Positions 57,544 to 64,000 of a stretch of 64,000 bases of DNA are shown here, piece by piece. The notes under the pieces are model-generated. The model did no database searches and was not told where the DNA came from. It was given only the letters and a program-made list of their open reading frames with translations. Origin of the DNA: Bacteroides eggerthii. GTDB taxonomy: Bacteria; Bacteroidota; Bacteroidia; Bacteroidales; Bacteroidaceae. The DNA lies in the NCBI RefSeq assembly GCF_025146565.1, contig NZ_CP102258.1:2884001-2948000 (forward strand), given 5' to 3'. A program made the translations under genes and the position numbers. Positions within the stretch are counted from its first letter, which is position 1; each line of letters begins with the position of its first letter.

Positions 57544-59082
57544 ATGAAACGAATGAGAACAAATGTTTTAGCGATTATATTGTCCGGAGCAGTAGCTACA
57601 CTTGCTGTCAGTGACGCAATGGCACAGACACAGAACAGCCGTTCAACCTATTTCCTGGAAGGAAGCACCTACCGTCACGAACTCAATCCCGCCTTTATGG
57701 GCGAACGCGGCTATGTCAGCTTCCCCGGTTTGGGAAATCTCACAATCGGCGCACAATCCACCGGTGGTGTAGGCGATTTCATCTTCAAGAAGTCAAACGG
57801 TGATCTTACCACTTTTATGAATGAAGAAGTCAGCAGCGCCGAATTCTTAAAAGGATTGCCTAAAAGACTGAAAGTCGGTGTCAACATAGACGAATCAATA
57901 CTATCCTTAGGCTTTCATGCCTGGGGAGGCTTCAACACATTTGGCATTTCCGTAAAGTCAAATACCAACTTCTTCATGCCCGATGAACTCTTCAAGTTCA
58001 TGAAAAACGGAGTAGCCAGTGAAACGGGAAGCAGCTACAATGTGAAAAACTTAAATGTCGTATCTACCAACTATGCGGAGATCGCCTTCGGCCATGCGCG
58101 CGAAATCAATGAACGCTTGACAGTGGGCGCCAAAGTGAAAGCCCTCGTGGGACTGGCAAAGGCAACCGTACATATTGATGAACTGAACATCCTCGCTTCT
58201 CAAGACAAATGGACTATCACCCCCAAGAACGCTGAACTTTATATGTCTGCCAAAGGTCTCATTGTACCCACCAAAGGTGAGACCGGTAATTATCAGGAAG
58301 ATGATTACATTTTGGATGCCAACGGAGACAGAACTCAGCAACTGAAAGAAGGTACGGACGGACAGATTTCTTATGATGATCTGGATTTTGATACTGACAA
58401 TCTCGGCCCCACAGGTTTCGGTATGGCCATCGATTTGGGAGCAACGTACAAACTGAATGATGAATGGACATTCTCCGCATCTTTGCTCGACCTCGGTTTT
58501 ATTTCCTGGAAGAATACAACTAAGGGAACCATGAGTAAAGACTTCACTTTCGACGGTTTTAGTGAAATCTCCGTAAAAGACGATGGAACTAACAGTGAAA
58601 ACAAGCTGGACAACCAAGTAGACCAACTGGTAGATGACTTGGCAGACTTGGCAAAGTTCGATAAAGCGGGTGAAGGAATGAAGCGTACCACTGCCCTTGC
58701 AGCTACCCTTCATCTGGGTGCCCAATACACTCTGCCGGCCTACGACCGCCTGAACTTCGGTTTCCTTTCTACCACCCGCATGCAAGGTAAGCACTCATGG
58801 ACAGAAGCACGCGTTTCTGCCAATGTAGCTCCCCTCTCATGGTTTGAAGCATCGGTGAACTACGCTTTATCCAACTTCGGCTCTGATGCAGGAATCATGC
58901 TGAACTTCCACCCGCGCGGCTTCAACTTCTTCATCGGTGCAGATGTCCCCATGTGCAAATATGAACCGGCCTATTACGCTCCTATCAGTCGCGCAGCCGT
59001 CAACGTGAATCTCGGTATCAACTTCACTTTCGGACCTAAGCACAAGCGTAAATACAAAACGGTAGAAACCCAATCACTCTAA
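57544..59082 (+). CDS. DUF5723 outer-membrane protein
   Basis: A 512-residue protein: signal peptide (1-28, ending DAMAQ), then the DUF5723 start SRSTYFLEGSTYRHELNPAFMGERGYVSFPGLGNL, followed by many amphipathic strands and the C-terminal stretch NVNLGINFTFGPKHKRKYK. This looks like a FadL/PorV-like outer-membrane barrel. Function unknown. The ATG at 57544 is preferred because it begins the signal peptide. It lies 52 bases after the lipoprotein and 25 before the OmpA gene. Confidence 0.85.
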   Translation: MKRMRTNVLAIILSGAVATLAVSDAMAQTQNSRSTYFLEGSTYRHELNPAFMGERGYVSFPGLGNLTIGAQSTGGVGDFIFKKSNGDLTTFMNEEVSSAEFLKGLPKRLKVGVNIDESILSLGFHAWGGFNTFGISVKSNTNFFMPDELFKFMKNGVASETGSSYNVKNLNVVSTNYAEIAFGHAREINERLTVGAKVKALVGLAKATVHIDELNILASQDKWTITPKNAELYMSAKGLIVPTKGETGNYQEDDYILDANGDRTQQLKEGTDGQISYDDLDFDTDNLGPTGFGMAIDLGATYKLNDEWTFSASLLDLGFISWKNTTKGTMSKDFTFDGFSEISVKDDGTNSENKLDNQVDQLVDDLADLAKFDKAGEGMKRTTALAATLHLGAQYTLPAYDRLNFGFLSTTRMQGKHSWTEARVSANVAPLSWFEASVNYALSNFGSDAGIMLNFHPRGFNFFIGADVPMCKYEPAYYAPISRAAVNVNLGINFTFGPKHKRKYKTVETQSL

Positions 59083-59107
59083 ATTCATCAACTAAAACAA
59101 GAAGAAT

Positions 59108-60544
59108 ATGAAAAAAATATATTGTCTGCTGTTTGCCATGCTGCCGTTAGCAGCATTTGCAGGTGAAGTAAAAGTCACCAAACCGGCATTGACTCTGGAG
59201 AACGATACGCTGACATTGGACTTCAAGTTCAATATGGAAGCCGTAAAAGTCAACAGTACCCAATCATACGCATTCACCCCGGTACTGTTTGCCGGAAAGA
59301 AGTATAAGACCTTGCCTCCTGTTGTCGTAACCGGCAAGAACAAGTTCAAAATGCGCCATAAAGACCGCAAGCTGGCCAAAAAAGGTTATTATGATGCACC
59401 CTATACCATAATCAAAGGCAAGTCTGCCGACCGTCAGGACATTGTGAATTACACAGTATGCCTTCCTTATGAAGAATGGATGAATGAGGCAGATATGTGG
59501 ATATTGCAGGAAGGCAGAAAAGACTGTCTGTTGGATCTTCCGGAGATTCAGGTAATAGAACCTGTGGTTGTGGTAGAAGAAGAACCGTTGCCACAAAAAG
59601 GAGCTATTTGCGAGCCTTGCATGAGTATGGTATCTTATCTTACTCCAACGGAAGAACCACTAAAAGTACGTTCGGAACAGAATACCTTATACATAGAATA
59701 TGCAGTAGGCGGCACAGAATTCAAAGCCGATTTCAAGAATAACTCCGCAGAACTGCAAAAGTTGAAAGAAACTCTTAACCCGCTGACAGAAGGCGATTTA
59801 GTTACATTCAAAGCTATCAACATATGCGGATATGCCTCTCCTGACGGCTCTGCCAAAACCAATGACCGCGTAGCAACGAAACGTGCCGATTCATTCGCTC
59901 TCTACTTGAGAGGAAGCTACCACTTCCCCGATAGTATATTGAACGTAAGTTCAGCCGGCGAGGATTGGGAAAGTCTCGTTAAAATGCTCGAAGAAAACAA
60001 GCCCGCATACGCAGACAAGGCATTGGAAATCATTAACAAGTATACTAACCTCGATGTACGCGAAGCCAGACTGAAAAGCGGACTGGGAGCTGCTTCCTAT
60101 CGTGCCATGATGAACGAGTATTATCCCCGCCTGCGCCGCCTGTCTATTTCTATAGACTACGAAATACGCGAAGTGCGTAATGCCGAAGCCGCCACGTTGA
60201 TTCATACCAACCCCAAGATGTTGAATTTGCAGGAAATGTATGGTGTAGCCAAGAACTTCCAACCGGGTACGAAAGAATACAAAGAAGTTTACGAAATAGC
60301 CGCTACCAACTACCCCACAGATATCGTAGCAAACATCAATGCAGCCTCAGCCAACATTGTTTATGGTGATTTTGATCGTGCCGGACAATACTTGGAAAGA
60401 GTGAAAGACGACCCTCGTGCATGGAACAATTTGGGCGTATTGGCATGGTTGTCAGGCGACACCGAGATTGCCAAGGAATGGTTCACAAAAGCCTTGACCG
60501 TAGAACCTGAAAAAGCACAGGAAAACCTGAATAAGATGAAGTAA
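59108..60544 (+). CDS. DUF3868/OmpA-like/TPR cell-envelope protein
   Basis: A 478-residue protein. Signal peptide (1-18, ending AAFA), a DUF3868 domain (about 19-125), an OmpA-like peptidoglycan-binding region (about 215-345: TEFKADFKNNSAELQKLKETLNPL, INICGYASPDGSAKTNDRVATKRADSFALYL), and C-terminal TPR-like helices (about 370-475, ending WNNLGVLAWLSGDTEIAKEWFTKALTVEPEKA). DUF3868 proteins often accompany Bacteroidales fimbriae loci, but no fimbrillin gene is present here. The likely role is to tether an outer-membrane assembly to the cell wall. Confidence 0.88.
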   Translation: MKKIYCLLFAMLPLAAFAGEVKVTKPALTLENDTLTLDFKFNMEAVKVNSTQSYAFTPVLFAGKKYKTLPPVVVTGKNKFKMRHKDRKLAKKGYYDAPYTIIKGKSADRQDIVNYTVCLPYEEWMNEADMWILQEGRKDCLLDLPEIQVIEPVVVVEEEPLPQKGAICEPCMSMVSYLTPTEEPLKVRSEQNTLYIEYAVGGTEFKADFKNNSAELQKLKETLNPLTEGDLVTFKAINICGYASPDGSAKTNDRVATKRADSFALYLRGSYHFPDSILNVSSAGEDWESLVKMLEENKPAYADKALEIINKYTNLDVREARLKSGLGAASYRAMMNEYYPRLRRLSISIDYEIREVRNAEAATLIHTNPKMLNLQEMYGVAKNFQPGTKEYKEVYEIAATNYPTDIVANINAASANIVYGDFDRAGQYLERVKDDPRAWNNLGVLAWLSGDTEIAKEWFTKALTVEPEKAQENLNKMK

Positions 60545-60566
60545 TATACGTCTTTAACATGAGTTG

Positions 60567-60615
60567 TAAAAGAGTTGTAATATTGGGATTTTTTCCCTAT
60601 ATTGCAACTCTTTTA
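60567..60615 (+). terminator. Long hairpin between the OmpA-family and chrA genes
   Basis: A 22-base stem with two mismatches (60567-60588 with 60594-60615) and a 5-base T loop. No U-tract follows, so it may be a partial terminator, an attenuator ahead of chrA, or an mRNA-end stabiliser. Confidence 0.55.
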
Positions 60616-60633
60616 GTACAGATATAATAAGAA

Positions 60634-61185
60634 ATGAAATACTTGATTTTATTCCTTACATTTGCCAAAATAGGGATGTTTACTATCGGCGGCGGATATG
60701 CCATGATTCCTCTTATTGAACGTGAAATTGTAAATAAAAAATGGATGACCAAAAACGACTTTATGGAAATGTTCGCATTGACCCAATCTCTACCGGGAGT
60801 ATTTGCTGTAAACATATCCATTTTTGTCGGCTACAAACTGCATAAAGTAAAGGGCAGTCTGGTATGTGCCTTAGCTACCATACTTCCCTCCTTTGTCATT
60901 ATGATGCTGATAGCAATGTTCTTTGCACGCTTTCAGGACAATCAAACAATGATACGCATATTCAACGGAATTCGTCCGGCAGTAGTGGCTTTAATCGTAT
61001 TCCCCTGCATTTCTGCTGTACGTGCCTTGAAGCTGAAATACTGGCAGTTGGTGCTTCCCGCCATCGCTACATTACTTATATGGCAATGCGGACTGTCACC
61101 TGTCTACATCGTCTTGGCAGGAATTGCCGGCGGGCTCATCTACACATTATGGTTAAAAGATAAACTGACAAAATTACAAGCATGA
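60634..61185 (+). CDS. chrA: Chromate transporter, first half (short-chain ChrA)
   Basis: A 183-residue membrane protein, one domain of the chromate ion transporter family. FAKIGMFTIGGGYAMIPLIEREIVNKKWMTKNDFMEMFALTQSLPG is the family N-terminus. About six helices. Short ChrA proteins occur in pairs and work together as the equivalent of one long ChrA; chromate or another oxyanion is exported. Overlaps the second half by 4 bases. Natural substrate in a gut bacterium unknown. Confidence 0.92.
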   Translation: MKYLILFLTFAKIGMFTIGGGYAMIPLIEREIVNKKWMTKNDFMEMFALTQSLPGVFAVNISIFVGYKLHKVKGSLVCALATILPSFVIMMLIAMFFARFQDNQTMIRIFNGIRPAVVALIVFPCISAVRALKLKYWQLVLPAIATLLIWQCGLSPVYIVLAGIAGGLIYTLWLKDKLTKLQA

Positions 61186-61706
61186 TTTATTGGCAACTGA
61201 TCTTGGTCTATCTAAAAATTGGGATGTTCGGGTTCGGGGGTGGTTACGCCATGCTCTCGCTTATTCAGCATGAAGTAGTAGATCACTATCAATGGCTCAC
61301 ACTCCAGCAATTTACGGATGTCGTAGCTATCTCACAAATGACTCCGGGACCCATCGGCATCAACAGTGCCACTTATGTGGGATACTCCGTCACTCAAAGT
61401 GTATGGGGCGCCATTGCTGCTACAATAGCAGTCTGCCTGCCTTCATTTATATTAGTGCTGCTTATTTCCTATTTCTTTGTGAGATGCAAAGACAATAAGT
61501 ACATCAAAGCTGCCATGTCCGGACTGCTGCCAATGTCCGTTTCATTGATTGCTGCGGCAGCTCTGTTGCTGATGAACAAAGAAAATTTCATAGATTATAG
61601 AAGCAGCCTGATTTTCGCAGTCGCTTTCGGAGTAACCTGGAAATGGAACATACACCCCATTCTGCTGATAACATTGTCAGGAATAGCCGGATATATCCTC
61701 TATTAA
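61182..61706 (+). CDS. chrA: Chromate transporter, second half (short-chain ChrA)
   Basis: The 174-residue partner with the same family start (YLKIGMFGFGGGYAMLSLIQHEVVDHYQWLTLQQFTDVVAISQMTPGPIGINSATYVGY). The PGPIGINSATYVGY stretch marks the C-terminal type of domain. ATGA overlap with the first half means coupled translation, as needed for a one-to-one complex. It ends 8 bases from the convergent MFS gene and no terminator is apparent. Confidence 0.92.
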   Translation: MIYWQLILVYLKIGMFGFGGGYAMLSLIQHEVVDHYQWLTLQQFTDVVAISQMTPGPIGINSATYVGYSVTQSVWGAIAATIAVCLPSFILVLLISYFFVRCKDNKYIKAAMSGLLPMSVSLIAAAALLLMNKENFIDYRSSLIFAVAFGVTWKWNIHPILLITLSGIAGYILY

Positions 61707-61714
61707 TATTTCTT

Positions 61715-62929
61715 TTATCGTACCTTTCCTGCAACAGACAGCATTTTACGTGCGTAGCACCAAACCACGAAATAGGCAGCCAAAGGTACGATAAATGCCA
61801 TCACCATTGTTGTACAATCAGCCACAACTCCCATCAGCAAGGGACCTACCACCCCGCCTACCGGAGACATCATCAGGAAAGAAGAAGCACGCTTGGTGTG
61901 ATTACCCAACCCTCTCAAAGAAAGAGCAAAAATAGTGGGAAACATAATAGCCTCAAAAGCATATCCGCAGAGCAATGCGATCAACGACACCATACCGACA
62001 TCAAGCAGTACCACCAAAGTCGTTATCACTGTTCCCGTAGCACAAAACAGCAACATCTTCTCCGCGCACACACGCCCCATAATCCAACTACCGGCAAAAC
62101 GTCCCAACATGAACAATCCCAATCCGCCAAATGAGAGTACCAATGAAGCATCGCGAGCATTCATCCATCCTTGCTCTACTACATAATTGATAAAAAAGCT
62201 GTTAATGGAAATCTCCCCGATTTCGTAAGCAAACAAAGCCAATAGACCAAATATAAAAAGCTTGTGCGACCATAGCCCTACCTTATGCCCGTCCTTGTCC
62301 ACCTCCACACCATGTTCTATTTCGGGCAACTTTATCTTTGAGAAAACCAATGCTACCAGCAGCACCACTATCCCCATACCAACATAAGGCAAGGCAACAT
62401 TGCCGGCACCACTATTCCCGTCTTCCGAAAACAAAAGCAGCCCTACCAATACAGGAGCGCAAATACAACCTAATCCATTGAAGGATTGTGCAAAATTCAA
62501 GCGACTGGCTGCCGTCTCTTTCGCTCCCAGTTCCGTAGCATAAGGATTAGCAGCCGTTTCCAGAAATGTAAGTCCGCAACCTATGACAAAAAGAGCAAAC
62601 AGAAACATATTGAACGAAAGATAATACTGTCCCGGAATGAACAACAGCGACCCAACGCCGTACAATACCAATCCAAAAACCACTCCCCTGCGATATCCAA
62701 AGCGACTTATAAAAAGTCCTGCCGGAATGGCCATTACAAAATATCCCATATACATCATTGCTTGGATAAAGGCCGAATGTGCCTTTGTTATATCCAGCAA
62801 CTCTTGGAAATGTTTATTCAGCACATCCAGAATAGCATGTGCAAATCCCCACAAGAAAAAGAGAGAAGTAATCAATATAAAGGGAACAAGATATTGTTCC
62901 CCCACTAACGGTATTCGTTTCTGTTTCAT
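61715..62929 (-). CDS. FucP-type MFS sugar permease
   Basis: A 404-residue inner-membrane protein with 12 predicted helices, of the fucose:proton symporter branch (FHS family). PFILITSLFFLWGFAHAILDVLNKHFQELLDITKAHSAFIQAMMYMGYFVMAIPAGLFISRFGYRRG is the typical N-terminal half-motif and LETAANPYATELG follows. The sugar cannot be told; the family takes fucose, glucose/galactose, N-acetylglucosamine and others. The ATG at 62929 is chosen since the -7 box overlaps the upstream TTG alternative. No sugar-catabolic gene is adjacent. Confidence 0.9.
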   Translation of the reverse strand: MKQKRIPLVGEQYLVPFILITSLFFLWGFAHAILDVLNKHFQELLDITKAHSAFIQAMMYMGYFVMAIPAGLFISRFGYRRGVVFGLVLYGVGSLLFIPGQYYLSFNMFLFALFVIGCGLTFLETAANPYATELGAKETAASRLNFAQSFNGLGCICAPVLVGLLLFSEDGNSGAGNVALPYVGMGIVVLLVALVFSKIKLPEIEHGVEVDKDGHKVGLWSHKLFIFGLLALFAYEIGEISINSFFINYVVEQGWMNARDASLVLSFGGLGLFMLGRFAGSWIMGRVCAEKMLLFCATGTVITTLVVLLDVGMVSLIALLCGYAFEAIMFPTIFALSLRGLGNHTKRASSFLMMSPVGGVVGPLLMGVVADCTTMVMAFIVPLAAYFVVWCYARKMLSVAGKVR

Positions 62930-62959
62930 AATATCTTCATCAGCCAATAAATGCGGCTG

Positions 62960-62967
62960 CAAAGATA
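62960..62967 (-). promoter_or_regulatory. -7 box (TATCTTTG) of the MFS gene
   Basis: A perfect match on the minus strand, 30 bases before the ATG at 62929. A TTATG at 62985-62989 may serve as a poor -33 box. Confidence 0.55.
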
Positions 62968-63255
62968 TACAATAAAAGCATTTCCATAATGCTATCTAAA
63001 TTAAATAATTGCCATTTCAGCGTGCAGTTATCACTATTCTTACAACACCAAAGGAAAGACAGAGTATGATATCTTGATTACATTATGCATACATTTTCCC
63101 TAAGATTTATATAAAGATAGGAATTAGAATGATTTGAAGAACTTTTAAACTCCCTTTGAGAGCTGCTTAAATGATTCTGGAAAATAAATAAAAATCGCAA
63201 TTCGTTTTGTGTTAACAGGTGCAAAATGCTCACAAAGTGATTTGGAAAAGCATCA

Positions 63256-63346
63256 CAAAACGTTTTGCGGTTTATAAACACTGACAATCAAAGACAAATG
63301 CGTCAATTCGTGGGAGCAAAAACAGCTTTCAAAAAGTCCCACGAAT
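63256..63346. repeat. Palindrome and hairpin in the gap before tRNA-Asp
   Basis: CAAAACGTTTTG (63256-63267) is a perfect 12-bp palindrome. Next to it a perfect 10-bp stem (63306-63315 with 63337-63346) encloses 21 bases. The gap 62968-63402 has no supported gene; a 69-codon frame at 63078-63287 looks spurious. Confidence 0.6.
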
Positions 63347-63402
63347 AAGCCACGTGAGAACTACCTAAAACTGCTATTTTTTACCGAAGCGGAGAAAAAG
63401 AA

Positions 63403-63434
63403 AAAGCTCTGAAATCCTTGAATTTCAGAGCTTT
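63403..63434 (-). terminator. Terminator of tRNA-Asp
   Basis: A perfect 13-bp stem (63403-63415 with 63422-63434) and 6-base loop, followed on the minus strand by TTTTTCTTTTTC. Confidence 0.9.
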
Positions 63435-63458
63435 GCTTTAATTTGCTATTTACTTTCG

Positions 63459-63532
63459 CGGTGCGTACGGGACTCGAACCCGTGACCCCATGCGTGACAG
63501 GCATGTATTCTAACCAACTGAACTAACGCACC
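63459..63532 (-). tRNA. tRNA-Asp (anticodon GTC)
   Basis: A 74-base cloverleaf on the minus strand: acceptor GGTGCGT/ACGCACC, anticodon stem CATGC/GCATG with loop CTGTCAC, T-arm with GGTTCGAGTCC, and discriminator G, as for aspartate. The 3' CCA is not encoded and must be added later. Confidence 0.97.
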
Positions 63533-63574
63533 ATGATTTCATTTTTCCGTCGCTATCTCTCTCGATTGCGGTTG

Positions 63575-63604
63575 CAAAGGTAGATGTTTTTTTTAAATCT
63601 GCAA
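63575..63604 (-). promoter_or_regulatory. Promoter of tRNA-Asp
   Basis: On the minus strand TTG (63602-63604) and TACCTTTG (63575-63582) are 19 bases apart. The transcript would begin some 35-40 bases before the mature tRNA. Confidence 0.65.
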
Positions 63605-63640
63605 TAGTATAAAAGAAAAAAAATCATCTTTTTTTTAACA

Positions 63641-63673
63641 TTGGTTGATTATAAGAGATTTATACTACCTTTG
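63641..63673 (+). promoter_or_regulatory. Promoter of the aminotransferase gene
   Basis: TACCTTTG (63666-63673) is preceded by TTG at 63641 (22-base gap) and at 63645 (18-base gap). The ATG is at 63697, with a leader under 20 bases. The same -7 sequence serves the divergent tRNA gene. Confidence 0.65.
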
Positions 63674-63696
63674 CAGAGATAAAAAAAATAGAAATC

Positions 63697-64000
63697 ATGA
63701 AAAATACCCCTATTGAACGTAGATTAATCGATGAGACTATCGAAGATTTTCATATTGCAGACTTTGCAAAAGCTACTATCCGCGAAGTAAAAGCCATTGC
63801 AGCTAAAGCAGAGGCGGCTTCAGGTGTGGAATTCATAAAGATGGAGATGGGTGTCCCCGGACTCCCGCCCTCGGCCGTAGGCGTAAAGGCGGAGATCGAC
63901 GCACTGCAGCAAGGAATAGCAAGCCTTTATCCGGACATCAACGGGTTGCCTGCATTGAAAGAAGAAGCATCCCGTTTCATCAAAGCATTCATCAATGTAG
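63697..64000 (+). CDS. Start of a PLP-dependent class I/II aminotransferase (cut by window edge)
   Basis: The first 101 codons of a longer gene. MKNTPIERRLIDETIEDFHIADFAKATIREVKAIAAKAEAASG is followed by the FIKMEMGVPGLPPSAVGVKAEIDALQQGIASLYPDINGLPALKEEASRFIKAF segment, the normal N-terminal arm and substrate-loop region of fold-type I aminotransferases (G-PGLPP and the Y-P-NG-P-L motif). The PLP lysine is beyond the window. The reaction partner cannot be told. Confidence 0.85.
   Translation, partial: MKNTPIERRLIDETIEDFHIADFAKATIREVKAIAAKAEAASGVEFIKMEMGVPGLPPSAVGVKAEIDALQQGIASLYPDINGLPALKEEASRFIKAFINV

Noticed and set aside
60634..61706. Frameshifted single ChrA gene
   Set aside because: Both halves start with their own conserved N-terminus and overlap by ATGA, the normal layout of paired short ChrA proteins.
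63078..63287. 69-codon minus-strand frame in the gap before tRNA-Asp
   Set aside because: Low-complexity AT-rich composition, no promoter box before it and no family resemblance.

Overview
The window looks like a chromosome segment of a gut Bacteroides (phylum Bacteroidota). The evidence is the F-type ATP synthase operon in the order atpD-atpC-(atpI-like)-atpB-E-F-H-A-G, an Rnf operon led by an rseC-like gene, AddAB in place of RecBCD, a secreted bile-salt-hydrolase-type enzyme, DUF3868/OmpA, DUF5723, DUF3078 and DUF4293 proteins, and above all many copies of the Bacteroides promoter -7 element TAnnTTTG (often TATCTTTG), frequently with a TTG/TTTG -33 element 18-21 bases upstream. The species cannot be fixed from sequence alone.

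Layout. 1-2.6 kb: the 3' end of an unknown gene, convergent with a PIF1-type helicase that carries an HRDC domain. 2.7-10.5 kb: complete F1Fo ATP synthase operon (minus strand), with heptamer-rich repeats in two of its gaps. 10.5-12.1 kb: galE with a structured tail. 12.2-17.8 kb: rseC-rnfB-C-D-G-E-A (minus strand), an ion-pumping redox complex. 18-23.2 kb: DUF3078 outer-membrane protein (minus), then pyrG-yidC (plus). 23.2-31.4 kb: MATE transporter, DPP5-type peptidase lipoprotein, padR-pspC pair, GNAT, POT peptide transporter, YbaK. 31.5-44.4 kb: uvrA, a LysM/periplasmic-binding protein with an outer-membrane barrel gene, bamD-rpoZ-DUF4293, paaK with an ACT-domain gene, uvrB, and the bile-salt-hydrolase family gene. 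44.5-53 kb: addAB, then uxs and a receiver-first histidine kinase. 53-55.3 kb: a compact GNAT / PAPS-reductase-like / ParB-like cassette (IbrA/IbrB relatives). 55.7-60.5 kb: an envelope operon (lipoprotein, DUF5723, DUF3868-OmpA-TPR). 60.6-63 kb: split chromate transporter pair and a FucP-type MFS permease. 63.4-64 kb: tRNA-Asp(GTC) and the start of a PLP aminotransferase.

How the genes work together: energy conservation (ATP synthase, Rnf), envelope biogenesis (YidC, BamD, LysM protein, barrels), DNA repair (UvrA, UvrB, AddAB, PIF1) and peptide use (DPP5, POT) dominate. No insertion sequence, transposase, integrase, CRISPR array or rRNA gene was seen. The features least explained by standard annotation are the 53.1-55.3 kb cassette, a dispersed inverted-repeat family built on GTGATTAATGATTA, a 20-bp perfect hairpin with nested repeats between paaK and uvrB, and five GTTAAC sites spaced 22-23 bp apart at 26.8-26.9 kb.
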